A stretch of DNA of 64,000 bases, taken from NCBI RefSeq assembly GCF_007846095.1, contig NZ_VOEI01000001.1:124001-188000 (forward strand), read 5' to 3'. The notes under the pieces are model-generated. The model saw nothing but the letters and a program-made list of their open reading frames with translations. It did not search any database and was not told where the DNA came from. The position numbers and the translations under genes were made by a program. Source of the DNA: Mucilaginibacter achroorhodeus (GTDB taxonomy: Bacteria; Bacteroidota; Bacteroidia; Sphingobacteriales; Sphingobacteriaceae). This document shows, in pieces, positions 25,124 to 33,813 of this stretch. The stretch's first letter is position 1, and every line of letters starts with the position of its first letter.

Positions 25124-26182
25124 ATGAACAATGAACTATCAACCATGAACTTTACGGACTTACGTAACTTCCACTTCCCTGCCGAATGGGCACCGCAAAC
25201 CGCCATGTGGCTTAGCTGGCCGCATAAAGAGGCTTCGTGGCCGGGCAAAATTTACTTGATATACCCTAAATACTGCGAGTTTATTAAAGTAGTGGCAGAA
25301 GGTCAGCTTGTTCGCATCAACGTAGCCGATGCACAGATGGAAGCTTTCGCCAAAGCGCAACTGCAAGAAGTTGGTGCCGATTTGAGCAAGGTTGAGTTTT
25401 ACCACTTCCCTACCAATGATGCCTGGTGCCGCGACCACGGTCCGGCGTTTTTAGTGAACTACGAGGAGAAGAAAAAAGTGATCGTGGACTGGGGTTACAA
25501 TGCCTGGGGCGATAAATATCCTCCCTATGATCTGGATGATGTTATCCCTACCAAAATTGCGCAGCATTTTAACCTGCCGGTGTACCATCCCGGTATTGTA
25601 ATGGAAGGTGGTTCGGTTGATTTTAATGGCGCTGGCACGGTTTTAACTACTACTGCATGTTTGCTGAATAAGAACCGTAACCCGCACCTCAACCAGCAGC
25701 AAATTGAAGTTTATCTGCAAAAATACTACGGTGTTGAACAGGTACTTTGGCTGGGTGATGGTATTATAGGCGACGATACCGACGGCCACATTGATGATAT
25801 TACCCGTTTTGTAAATACCGATACCGTAGTTACCGTTATCGAAGAAAACAAGAACGACGAGAACTACCACATACTGCAGGAGAACCTACAAACCCTTAAA
25901 ACCATGCGTTTGCTAAACGGCAAACAATTAAACATTGTTGAGCTGCCAATGCCGGATCCCGTTATTTACGAAGACCAGCGTTTGCCGGCATCTTATGCTA
26001 ACTTTTACATCGCCAATAAATCTGTAGTGGTACCAACGTTCCGCTCAAAGAACGATGACAAGGCACTCGATATCATCCAAAGCTGCTTCTCCAACAGGAA
26101 AGTAGTAGGCATCGATTCAACAGATATTATCTGGGGTTTGGGGAGTTTTCATTGTTTAAGTCAGCAGGAGCCGGCGGTGTAG
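25124..26182 (+). CDS. aguA: Agmatine deiminase
   Basis: The protein belongs to the porphyromonas-type peptidyl-arginine deiminase family. It has HFPAEWAPQTAMWLSWPH at the start, NDAWCRDHGPAF and VMEGGSVDFNGAGTVLTT in the middle, and GDDTDGHIDDITRF. The active-site Cys lies near the end in GSFHCLSQQEP. It converts agmatine to N-carbamoylputrescine. The start is ATG 25124 or 25145 (MNFTDLRN); the frame extends further upstream only into the palindromic repeat. Its last 56 bp overlap the convergent membrane-protein gene. Confidence 0.94.
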   Translation: MNNELSTMNFTDLRNFHFPAEWAPQTAMWLSWPHKEASWPGKIYLIYPKYCEFIKVVAEGQLVRINVADAQMEAFAKAQLQEVGADLSKVEFYHFPTNDAWCRDHGPAFLVNYEEKKKVIVDWGYNAWGDKYPPYDLDDVIPTKIAQHFNLPVYHPGIVMEGGSVDFNGAGTVLTTTACLLNKNRNPHLNQQQIEVYLQKYYGVEQVLWLGDGIIGDDTDGHIDDITRFVNTDTVVTVIEENKNDENYHILQENLQTLKTMRLLNGKQLNIVELPMPDPVIYEDQRLPASYANFYIANKSVVVPTFRSKNDDKALDIIQSCFSNRKVVGIDSTDIIWGLGSFHCLSQQEPAV

Positions 26183-27335
26183 TGTTTATTTCATAATCAA
26201 ACCAGGGAATCCCGAGGAACCCTTTTTTCTCAAAAATGGCAACACTGTTTCCGACCAGTGTTTTCTCGTATGTGTTTTGTGATACGTCTATTGAAAATTC
26301 ATTACGCCCTCGTTTCCAAGGATTTAATTTAAAATGATAATGAGTGCCTTTGCCGCTTGTGGTATAGGCTTCTGTTATATGAGTTGTGAATTTTAAAGGC
26401 TTGGAGTCATCAAATAAGCAGTTGGCCAATATTGTAACGCTAAAACCAAATAGAACGCTTACTATAATCATAATAAGCACCTGGCCTTTTACTGCTTCCG
26501 TTGTCTTATTTCGCCCTATTATAAACAACGGAATAAATAAAATTAATCCGAAAATCGGAGTTATTTTGAGTGATTCTTTAAATGATAGAATCTCGAAGCT
26601 TTTAATTGCTGCTACCATCATAATAATAACCGGCATCATAAAACCTATAGCGATACCTGAATAAGCACTTCGTTTAGAATTAGTAACAAATTTTGTTAAG
26701 CCGTTACTAAACTTAATAATGATAAGCCCTGATAAAACGAAGAAAAGCCCCACGTAAAAAATCAATTTAGGATTGCTAAAGAAGACGAGTATCATTGGAA
26801 CGATAAAACCCAAAATAGAATAAGCTATTGCTATACCCCGCGTTTTTGAAAGTTTCGCCTTACGTTCTTCAATGGTATAACCCAACGAAGCATCATCCAA
26901 TAAAATCTCAGTTTCTGCTTCCAGATCTTGTTTATCTAAATCCGGGAATGATTCCCTTAACCAACTAACCAAATCATCAGAACCTGCCAAATCACTGTAG
27001 TTACTTACTCTAAAATTCTTTTCTGTATCATGCTTAGGTTCTATAACAATTATCTTCGACTCTATTCTTACGCCTTTTATATCGTCAAAATGTAACGTCC
27101 TATCGTAGAATATTCTCTGCCGGGTTATACTTGTTTCAGTAACGATAACTTTGCTTTTGAAAAGGTTTACAAAAATGAGAGTACATATGATTACAGGTAT
27201 CCCAATTATTACGTAAACCACAGCTTCGTTTGGAGGACTGGCAATATTTAAAATAATGAGAAAGGCAGCAAAGCCTCCCGTTATTGCTCCGTAAAATATT
27301 TTAGCAAAAAGATTGAGTTTATACTCCTTTTCCAT
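26127..27335 (-). CDS. Hypothetical multi-pass membrane protein with PH-like segment
   Basis: This protein of about 402 residues begins MEKEYKLNLFAKIFYG and has two hydrophobic segments near the start. A beta-rich stretch like a bacterial PH domain follows (VIVTETSITRQRIFYDRTLHFDDIKGVRI). Four to six further membrane segments precede a soluble C-terminal domain (WKRGRNEFSIDVSQNTYEKTLVGN). I do not recognise the whole protein. The upstream frame to 27380 is probably not used. It is visibly AT-rich compared with its neighbours. Its 3-prime end overlaps the aguA 3-prime end on the other strand by 56 bp. Confidence 0.7.
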   Translation of the reverse strand: MEKEYKLNLFAKIFYGAITGGFAAFLIILNIASPPNEAVVYVIIGIPVIICTLIFVNLFKSKVIVTETSITRQRIFYDRTLHFDDIKGVRIESKIIVIEPKHDTEKNFRVSNYSDLAGSDDLVSWLRESFPDLDKQDLEAETEILLDDASLGYTIEERKAKLSKTRGIAIAYSILGFIVPMILVFFSNPKLIFYVGLFFVLSGLIIIKFSNGLTKFVTNSKRSAYSGIAIGFMMPVIIMMVAAIKSFEILSFKESLKITPIFGLILFIPLFIIGRNKTTEAVKGQVLIMIIVSVLFGFSVTILANCLFDDSKPLKFTTHITEAYTTSGKGTHYHFKLNPWKRGRNEFSIDVSQNTYEKTLVGNSVAIFEKKGFLGIPWFDYEINTTPPAPADLNNENSPNPR

Positions 27336-27450
27336 GTGATTAATTAGGTATCCCGAAGATAGAAAATTTACAAAATTCACACCGCCTAATTTTTCACCGA
27401 CAATTCATCCGCTTTTACCGACATCTTTAATGATGTTGCCAATATTGAGT

Positions 27451-27480
27451 TTGCTAATCTGTATGGTTAGTTTAGATTTG
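27451..27480 (+). promoter_or_regulatory. Promoter of the LiaF-like/LytTR operon (TTG-N19-TAGATTTG)
   Basis: TTG (27451-27453), 19 bases, then TAGATTTG (27473-27480) match the Bacteroidota -33/-7 consensus very well. The box ends 25 bases before the first ATG of the operon. Confidence 0.72.
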
Positions 27481-27505
27481 GTTAAGATTTAAAAGAAAGA
27501 CAGCC

Positions 27506-28339
27506 ATGTTCAACAATATAAATAATTCACCCGACCGCTCTAAAAGCAAAGTGATGCTTGGAGCCATCCTGCTTATTGTAGGTGCATACCTTTTGCTAAG
27601 GCAATTAGGTATTTTCTTCATCCCCGACTACATCGACCTGTGGCCGCTGTGGTTAATATTTTGGGGGCTGGTAATTGGTGCCCGCAACAACTACCAAAAA
27701 TCATCTGGCGTAATCTTAATGGGTCTTGGTGTTATATTTCTCGTCACCGAGAACATTCACAATGCGGATGGCTTTGTATGGCCTTTAGCTATAATAGGTT
27801 TAGGTTTCTGGATAATGTCTAAGAAAAGCAACAAGAATACTTTAAAGAATGATACTGACTACTGGGACAAAAAATACCGCACTGATATAACTACAGACAA
27901 CTCTGAAAAACCGCTTGCAGATTTTACCGGCACACAATTTACCAGTGCTGATACAAACGTACCGCCGGTTGATCCTGTAGGCACAATGCCCCCGCCATCA
28001 CATGACGACTACCTGGATTCTACCTCAATTTTTGGCGGTGTAAACAAAACTGTACTGTCGAAAAATTTTAGAGGTGGCGATATAACCAACATTTTTGGGG
28101 GCACAGAGATAGATTTTACCCAGGCCGACATCAATGGCCGGGTAGTGGTTGATATTACCCAGGTTTTCGGTGGCACAAAACTGATCGTGCCGGCTAATTG
28201 GCATGTGATTCCAGACTTGGCAGCCGTTTTTGCAGGCGTTGACGACAAACGCGTTAAAACCGGCCAACCAAATATGGATAAAGTATTGATACTAAAAGGC
28301 GTATCGCTATTCGCCGGTATTGACATCAGGAGTTACTAA
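27506..28339 (+). CDS. LiaF-like membrane protein (DUF5668 plus cell-wall-active antibiotic response C-terminal domain)
   Basis: The first 110 residues hold three to four short hydrophobic segments (VMLGAILLIVGAYLLLRQLGIFF, LWPLWLIFWGLVIGA, VILMGLGVIFL, WPLAIIGLGFWIM). A linker rich in Asp and Pro leads to a beta-helical C-terminal domain with repeats SIFGGVNKTVLS, NIFGGTEIDFT and VFGGTKLIVP. In Firmicutes LiaF inhibits the LiaRS cell-envelope stress system; here a LytS-type kinase and LytTR regulator follow two genes later, which suggests a comparable sensing role. That link is inference. Confidence 0.82.
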   Translation: MFNNINNSPDRSKSKVMLGAILLIVGAYLLLRQLGIFFIPDYIDLWPLWLIFWGLVIGARNNYQKSSGVILMGLGVIFLVTENIHNADGFVWPLAIIGLGFWIMSKKSNKNTLKNDTDYWDKKYRTDITTDNSEKPLADFTGTQFTSADTNVPPVDPVGTMPPPSHDDYLDSTSIFGGVNKTVLSKNFRGGDITNIFGGTEIDFTQADINGRVVVDITQVFGGTKLIVPANWHVIPDLAAVFAGVDDKRVKTGQPNMDKVLILKGVSLFAGIDIRSY

Positions 28340-28342
28340 GTA

Positions 28343-28425
28343 AAAGGCCTCTCCCCAACCCTCTTCGAGGGAGAGGGGCTTTTATTAAAAGTCTCTCTTC
28401 CGGGGGAGATTTAGAGGGGGCTTAA
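28343..28425. repeat. GC-rich palindromic repeat, terminator-like
   Basis: AAAGGCCTCTCCC and GGGAGAGGGGCTTTT form a hairpin with a T-run on the plus strand (28343-28383). A second half (GTCTCTCTTCC to TTAGAGGGGGCTT) follows. The CTCTCCCCAACCCTC core resembles dispersed intergenic repeats of this phylum. It may end or attenuate transcription between the first two operon genes. Confidence 0.6.
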
Positions 28426-28447
28426 CAAAAATTAAAATACAATCAAC

Positions 28448-28783
28448 ATGAACTGGTACGTAGCAAAACTGATCTTCAGGGTAATAAGTGGCGGCGGCGA
28501 TCACAGCGCGCAGTTTGATGAACAGCTAAGGCTGATAAATGCCGATAATGAACTGCAGGCCTTTGAGAAAGCCAGTAGTATAGGTCATGCCAATCAGGAC
28601 AGTTTTTTGAACATGCAAAAGCAAACTGTTAAGTGGCAATTCATTGATGTGGCCGAACTTAACGCAATAGGCAGCCCAACAGACGGAGCAGAATTATATT
28701 ACAATATACATGAAACGCCCGATCCTGATCTGTACATTAAATGGGCACATCATAAAAGCGCTTTATTAGGCGTACGCAACTAA
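28448..28783 (+). CDS. DUF4288 protein
   Basis: The 111-residue protein begins MNWYVAKLIFRVISGGGDHSAQFDEQLRLI and contains DNELQAFEKASSIG and VKWQFIDVAELNAI, the DUF4288 pattern. It is a small soluble alpha/beta protein with no membrane segment. The function is unknown. It lies between the LiaF-like gene and the LytS-type kinase on the same strand with an 18-bp gap to the kinase, so it is probably co-transcribed with the two-component genes. Confidence 0.8.
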   Translation: MNWYVAKLIFRVISGGGDHSAQFDEQLRLINADNELQAFEKASSIGHANQDSFLNMQKQTVKWQFIDVAELNAIGSPTDGAELYYNIHETPDPDLYIKWAHHKSALLGVRN

Positions 28784-28801
28784 ACTTTTAAAATCAAGGT
28801 T

Positions 28802-29836
28802 TTGGCTACATCACCAATATCACAATCAAAATTAGTAATTGCCTTTGCTATATGCGGGGTGGTTTGGGCTGCTTTGCAAGGTTACATCATCCACAGTTTC
28901 GGTTTTTTATGGATGCCATCGGCAGTAGATGCCTTGCTAAGCGCGGTACTGCTTGCCATAGCCTGCTGGCTTATCAATAATAACCTGCGTTACTATCAGC
29001 CGGACAAAGAAAGCTACTTTTACCTGTTCATATGGTGTGCCGCCCTTTCAATTGCCTGTGTTGCAGGTTGCCGCTATATTTTGCCTCTGTTTGATATGGG
29101 GCAGGTTTATTTCAACTTCCTGCAGCAATCGCTGGTTATCCGCTTCTTCACTACGTTTTTGGCTCTGGGCTGGATGGCCATGATAAGCGCATTATTCTAT
29201 ACCCAGTTAGATAACAAACGCACCGAGCTACGTAAAACCGAGGCCGAAAAACTTGCCCGCGATGCCGAGCTTTACAACCTTCGCCAGCAATTACAGCCGC
29301 ATTTTTTATTTAACAGCTTAAACTCTATCAGCGCGCTTATCGGCTTTAAGCCCGAACTGGCGCGTACCATGATACACCAATTATCAGACTTTTTACGTGG
29401 TACGCTAAAGAAAGACGATCAGTTACTTGTTCCGCTTAGCGACGAACTCTCTCACTTAAATTTGTACCTGGAGATTGAGAAAGTACGTTTCGGTCACCGT
29501 TTGCAAACGGAGATAAGCTGCGATAAGGCTTGCGGCGAAGCCAAATTACCATCGTTACTTTTGCAACCCTTGGTAGAGAATGCCATCAAATTCGGTTTAT
29601 ACGATACTACTGATGCGGTTACTATTAGCGTACGTGCAGAGGTTGAGGAACAATACCTCATTATTATGATACAAAACCCTTATGATCCAAAAACTTCACG
29701 ACCGCGGAAGGGTACCGGTTTTGGGTTAAGCGGGGTACAGCGCAGGCTTTATTTGATATTTGCACGTAACGATCTGATGGAAACTCACGCAAATGATAAT
29801 ATATTTACAACCATTATAAAAGTACCGCAGTTATGA
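28802..29836 (+). CDS. LytS-type sensor histidine kinase (His_kinase family PF06580)
   Basis: Four hydrophobic segments occupy residues 8-135. Then follows a short coiled coil and the kinase core with the phospho-acceptor His167 in RQQLQPHFLFNSLNSISAL. The ATP-binding part holds LLLQPLVENAIKFGL and GTGFGLSGVQRRL. It has no PAS or HAMP domain. Its partner is the LytTR regulator, whose ATG overlaps the kinase stop (ATGA). The start is a TTG; no ATG exists in frame after the upstream stop. The signal is unknown, but the LiaF-like protein in the same operon points to the cell envelope. Confidence 0.9.
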   Translation: MATSPISQSKLVIAFAICGVVWAALQGYIIHSFGFLWMPSAVDALLSAVLLAIACWLINNNLRYYQPDKESYFYLFIWCAALSIACVAGCRYILPLFDMGQVYFNFLQQSLVIRFFTTFLALGWMAMISALFYTQLDNKRTELRKTEAEKLARDAELYNLRQQLQPHFLFNSLNSISALIGFKPELARTMIHQLSDFLRGTLKKDDQLLVPLSDELSHLNLYLEIEKVRFGHRLQTEISCDKACGEAKLPSLLLQPLVENAIKFGLYDTTDAVTISVRAEVEEQYLIIMIQNPYDPKTSRPRKGTGFGLSGVQRRLYLIFARNDLMETHANDNIFTTIIKVPQL

Positions 29837-30582
29837 CACGCGCTTTAATTATTGACGACGAGCCATTGGCACGGATGGTTGTATTAGAATATTTGCAGGA
29901 ATTTAAAGGCCAGATTGAGGTACTACAAGAGTGCGGTGATGGTTTTGAAGGCCTAAAAGCCATACAACAACTGCAACCGGATCTGGTGTTCCTGGATGTA
30001 CAAATGCCCAAGATAAACGGCTTTGAGATGCTGGAACTGGTTGATAACCCGCCTGCGGTAATTTTCGCTACCGCTTTTGATGAGTACGCTATTAAAGCCT
30101 TTGAAGCACATGCAGTAGATTACCTGTTAAAACCTTTCAGTAAAGAACGTTTCAATAAAGCGATAGAGAAATTTTTAGCCATAACACCAGCAAATAATAA
30201 CATTGCTAAAAATACGGAGACCTTGTTAGAAGCAGCCGCGCAATCGCCGGCACAAAACGAGCGTATCGTGGTTAAAACCGGAACCAAGGTTAAGATCATT
30301 GCCGTACAGGATGTTGAATACCTGCAAGCCGATGACGACTACGTAAGTGTGATAACCCCCGAGGGCGCTTTCCTCAAAAACAAAACAATGGCCTTCTTCG
30401 AGAAAACCCTCGACCCAAGGCAATTTGTGCGCGTGCACCGCTCCTACATCGTAGCCATCTCACAAATAACCCGCCTGGATCCATACGAGAAAGACAGTCA
30501 CCTGGCCATCCTAAAATCGGGCGCTAAGATCCCGGTAAGTAAAACAGGCTATGTGAAGTTGAAGCAGGTGTTGGGGATATAA
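29833..30582 (+). CDS. LytTR response regulator
   Basis: The receiver domain has Asp8/Asp9, the phospho-acceptor Asp55 in DLVFLDVQMP, and the conserved Lys in VDYLLKPFSKERF. A LytTR DNA-binding domain follows (RIVVKTGTKVKIIAVQDVEYLQADDDY and FVRVHRSYIVAISQI). It should bind DNA as a dimer after phosphorylation by the overlapping LytS-type kinase. Targets are unknown; the operon itself is the obvious candidate. Length of 249 residues is typical. Confidence 0.93.
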   Translation: MTRALIIDDEPLARMVVLEYLQEFKGQIEVLQECGDGFEGLKAIQQLQPDLVFLDVQMPKINGFEMLELVDNPPAVIFATAFDEYAIKAFEAHAVDYLLKPFSKERFNKAIEKFLAITPANNNIAKNTETLLEAAAQSPAQNERIVVKTGTKVKIIAVQDVEYLQADDDYVSVITPEGAFLKNKTMAFFEKTLDPRQFVRVHRSYIVAISQITRLDPYEKDSHLAILKSGAKIPVSKTGYVKLKQVLGI

Positions 30583-30633
30583 AATTTCAGGAAATATTTT
30601 ATGGAATATGAACGGGTGTAGCATCATATCGGT

Positions 30634-31764
30634 ATGAAAGCCACCTTCCTTACCTTAATACTTTTTGTTTTTGCGATAACAATCGCTTATTCACAAGAGA
30701 GAAAATCTCCGAGTAATATCAAGCAGGCCATTTCTATTCTGCAATTTGAACTATCTGATAGCTTAAAACTTATAGTCAAAAACACTGAAGAAAGTAACTT
30801 AATTAGATTATGCTATCCTTGGGCGGCTATTAATAAGACCGGGCTAAAGATTATTTACGATTGGTTTCAAAACAATGATAAACCTACCGGCTTAAACAGA
30901 TACCTGATCAAGCATGGGATTACATATCTTGATCATAAGCAAACGATAACGTTAGTTGCTTTTAAGCAATATCTTAATAATAAAAAGTCAGACTATAAGG
31001 CAATAATAAAACCCTATCAACGCATCGAACTAAAATGGGCAAATGAAGATAAATTACGTTCCACCACCGATTCGCTTCGTGGAGTGTACATTCCTAAAGA
31101 TCTTGATGACGCTCTACGTCAGTTAAATACGTTTTTTAAAGATTCAGTACGTTTGCAGGCGAAACAATTATCTGAAAATGAGTTTACAGCACGCTATCAT
31201 TTTGGTTTAGGGCTGTGGCTAAGAAACAATTGGGGCCTTTGGGGTGGTTCGCGCTTATCAAAATATTTCATTGACTTGGGAATAAATAATCCTGAAGATA
31301 TGTCTGGAGTAATCCTCACAAGTTATCACCGACAATTACTTCAAAACCCCATAAAACTCGCTGAACAAATACAATTTTCTAAAGACTACTTGGCTAAAGC
31401 ACAAAAAGACGAGTTAAATGTTAAAACAAAAGAGTTTTCAGAGTACCATTTAAACGACACGGTTGTTTACAAATACCCCTACGGTTATGTAACAACTAAG
31501 CAGGAAGATGATGCGGACAATGACAAGTGCAGCGCTAAAGGAATTGTGATTGCAAAAAATGTAAAGGATTTTTTGTTAAAAGTTCAGATAATTGAAACTT
31601 GTGATAAAAAGGGCATAATAACGTATGACAATATTAAATCATACATATTTGACAAAAAGATTAAGCAGTGGATAAAAGCAAAAAAACGCAAGATCATCAA
31701 ATCTCATAAAAACGAGGAATTGTGGATGAATTACAATAACTGGGAAGCAAAAGAATCCCAATAA
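30634..31764 (+). CDS. Secreted hypothetical protein with duplicated DUF6794-like domain
   Basis: A signal peptide (FLTLILFVFAITIAYSQ) leads into two related segments of about 90 residues. One is residues 22-115, containing LNRYLIKHGIT; the other is 150-240, containing IPKDLDDALRQLNTFFKDS and RLSKYFIDLGINNPED. The second resembles DUF6794; the first looks like a diverged copy. A lysine-rich C-terminal part follows. The function is unknown and it should be periplasmic. The gene is AT-rich. It abuts the convergent flavin-reductase gene with no spacer at all. Confidence 0.65.
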   Translation: MKATFLTLILFVFAITIAYSQERKSPSNIKQAISILQFELSDSLKLIVKNTEESNLIRLCYPWAAINKTGLKIIYDWFQNNDKPTGLNRYLIKHGITYLDHKQTITLVAFKQYLNNKKSDYKAIIKPYQRIELKWANEDKLRSTTDSLRGVYIPKDLDDALRQLNTFFKDSVRLQAKQLSENEFTARYHFGLGLWLRNNWGLWGGSRLSKYFIDLGINNPEDMSGVILTSYHRQLLQNPIKLAEQIQFSKDYLAKAQKDELNVKTKEFSEYHLNDTVVYKYPYGYVTTKQEDDADNDKCSAKGIVIAKNVKDFLLKVQIIETCDKKGIITYDNIKSYIFDKKIKQWIKAKKRKIIKSHKNEELWMNYNNWEAKESQ

Positions 31765-32658
31765 CTACTCTGCCAGTAACACCATCCATGCCTCCGCTAC
31801 CCGTCCATCCTCAAGCAATGCTTTGGCATGCAAGTGTAACTGTAATTCGCGGGTACGGTTGTCGCCAATAGTGGCGTCAAATATCTCTTTGATCTCGTCG
31901 CGCTGGGTGTATTCATCTATGGCTTCGTCATCAGGCAGTGCTTCCACATTCCCCAGTTGACCAAGGTTGTTACCTGTAAGTACTCTCGAATTTCTGATAG
32001 ACGATGGGATGTTATCTACCCCTATCCCGATAGTACGCACAGGTTTGGCCACTTCAAAAAGATTAGCAGCGTTAACGCGGCAATACCAGTCGGCACCAAG
32101 GCGGGCTACCAGGTCAGTTTTGGTTTGGTCGATAGTGGTACCGGCCTCGTTCAATATCTCCTCTTTAATGTGGATCATTTTCACTTCGGCAATAATAAGA
32201 TTGCCCGCGCCTGGGCCATCACCTAAGGCGATAACATCTTTAATTACACACTCCAATTGTACCGGAGATTCGGCCACGCATGGCGGCTTTACCAGTTGCG
32301 AGGGTTGTTCTGTTAACCCTGCTTTGGTAAACTCATTTACCCCGGCAGGATATTCCACACTTGAAAGCGACACTTGCTGTACCATATCGTAACTAACGAT
32401 ATTGATCACGCACTCAGGCACTTCTTTTATATTTTCCAGCGTGTGTTTGGTGGTGTTATCCCTCACCCTTCGCGATGCTGAGAACACGCACACCGGCGGG
32501 TTCACGCTAAACAGATTAAAAAAGCTAAACGGACTCAAATTCACATTGCCATCCTTATCCACGGTTGATGCCAGGCAAATGGGCCGTGGCGCCACCGCAT
32601 GGTTAAGGTAGCTTTGGATCTGGAGCGGGGTGAGATCTTTTGTTTCGAGGGTTAGCAT
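31765..32658 (-). CDS. Flavin reductase-like (FMN-binding split barrel) protein
   Basis: The first 200 residues show the flavin reductase split-barrel fold: APRPICLASTVDKDGNVNLSPFSFFNLFSVNPPVCVFS, then TKHTLENIKEVPECVINIVS and LECVIKDVIALGDGPGAGNLIIAEV. A further segment of about 90 residues follows that is absent from short flavin reductases. The start MLTLETKD at 32658 is preferred. It lies downstream of fumarylacetoacetase on the same strand. Its presence in tyrosine degradation clusters of other Bacteroidota, as I recall, suggests a related role, but the reaction is not established. Confidence 0.82.
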   Translation of the reverse strand: MLTLETKDLTPLQIQSYLNHAVAPRPICLASTVDKDGNVNLSPFSFFNLFSVNPPVCVFSASRRVRDNTTKHTLENIKEVPECVINIVSYDMVQQVSLSSVEYPAGVNEFTKAGLTEQPSQLVKPPCVAESPVQLECVIKDVIALGDGPGAGNLIIAEVKMIHIKEEILNEAGTTIDQTKTDLVARLGADWYCRVNAANLFEVAKPVRTIGIGVDNIPSSIRNSRVLTGNNLGQLGNVEALPDDEAIDEYTQRDEIKEIFDATIGDNRTRELQLHLHAKALLEDGRVAEAWMVLLAE

Positions 32659-32679
32659 GGACAGCACTTATATTCAAGT

Positions 32680-32770
32680 CATGTCATTGCGAGAAGCGTA
32701 GCGACGTGGCAATCTCATCGCGTTCATACAAACGCGATGAGATTGCCGCGCTATCGCTCGCAATGACATG
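32680..32770. repeat. Long palindrome, TCATTGCGAG family, copy 3
   Basis: The element runs from CATGTCATTGCGAG to CTCGCAATGACATG, with long arms around a tip ATCGCG-CGCGAT. It is the copy at 25014-25104 inverted, differing mostly at the tip. It lies between the fumarylacetoacetase and flavin-reductase genes. Confidence 0.9.
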
Positions 32771-32787
32771 GGTTTATATTATCCTAA

Positions 32788-33783
32788 TTACTTCTTCAAC
32801 TTTAAAATCGAAAACTCACTATCAGCCTTTTTAATAATATTCCCCAGCACTCCCAATCCGGTAATTTCCATTTCAACCAAGTCGTTAGGTTGCAGCCATT
32901 GCGTTTGATAATTGGCATCGTTTAACAGGCCGGTGCCGTTCAGTTCCAGAAAACAGCCGGTACCTACCGTACCCGAGCCGATAACATCGCCGGGCAAAAC
33001 GTCGCAGCCGTAGGCGCAGCGTTCTATGATCTCGGCAAACGTCCAGTCCATATCTTTCATGTTACCGAGGCTTACCTGCTCGCCGTTTACATGGCATTTC
33101 ATCTCCAGGTCATACCTGGCGCCGGTATGGCCTTCTTTTGCTGGTACTTTGTATCGCCCTAATTCATCAGGCGTTACTAACCAGGGGCCAATCACGGTAG
33201 AAAAATCCTTACCCTTAGCCGGGCCGAGGTTCAACAGCATTTCTTCCATTTGCAAGGTGCGGGCGCTCATATCATTCATGATCATGTAACCTGCTATGTA
33301 GCTATCTGCCTCTGCAGCGGTAATGTTGCGGCCTTTTTTGTTCAGCACAACGGCAACTTCCAGTTCAAAATCAAGCTTCTCGAAATGATCTGGCATACAT
33401 TCTATTTCGCCTGGGCCTTGTACAGCATTGTGGTTAGTGAAATAAAAGATGGGGTACTGGTCAAACTCAGCTATCATCTCCACCTTACGGTTGCGGCGTG
33501 CGGCGGCTACGTGCTGCCTAAAGGCGTACCCGTCGCGGCATGATGTTGGGTGGGGCACAGGTGCCTGCAGCTCGTAAAAAAGCTCTTCTTTGGCTTCTAA
33601 CTTGCCACTTTTGATATCCTCGTTAACACGTTTAGCATGTTCCATTAATTCCTCGCCACCCCATAAAAACTCGTTCATGTTGTCAGGAATAAGCTTGTCG
33701 CACGAGTTAAGGTTATAAATATGTCCGTTTACATAAACACCAAGATGTTCTCTGTCTTCGGTTTTATAGGATACTAATTTCAT
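32788..33783 (-). CDS. Fumarylacetoacetate hydrolase family protein
   Basis: The 331-residue protein has the FAH fold and metal site. VPHPTSCRDGYAFRQH is followed by FEKLDFELEVAVVLNKKGRNI, GYMIMNDMSARTLQ and LLNLGPAKGKDFSTVIGPWLVTPDEL. Family members split fumarylacetoacetate, or related beta-diketo acids, into fumarate and acetoacetate. Divergence from the homogentisate dioxygenase gene and closeness to HPPD make the last step of tyrosine breakdown the likely role. Maleylacetoacetate isomerase was not seen here. A -7 box lies 22 nt upstream of the ATG. Confidence 0.9.
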   Translation of the reverse strand: MKLVSYKTEDREHLGVYVNGHIYNLNSCDKLIPDNMNEFLWGGEELMEHAKRVNEDIKSGKLEAKEELFYELQAPVPHPTSCRDGYAFRQHVAAARRNRKVEMIAEFDQYPIFYFTNHNAVQGPGEIECMPDHFEKLDFELEVAVVLNKKGRNITAAEADSYIAGYMIMNDMSARTLQMEEMLLNLGPAKGKDFSTVIGPWLVTPDELGRYKVPAKEGHTGARYDLEMKCHVNGEQVSLGNMKDMDWTFAEIIERCAYGCDVLPGDVIGSGTVGTGCFLELNGTGLLNDANYQTQWLQPNDLVEMEITGLGVLGNIIKKADSEFSILKLKK

Positions 33784-33805
33784 AAGGTGGCTAATTGGTA
33801 TGCGC

Positions 33806-33813
33806 CAAAACTA
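33806..33813 (-). promoter_or_regulatory. -7 box of the fumarylacetoacetase gene
   Basis: On the minus strand TAGTTTTG matches TAnnTTTG and ends 22 nt before the ATG. No -33 TTG is visible. Confidence 0.45.
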
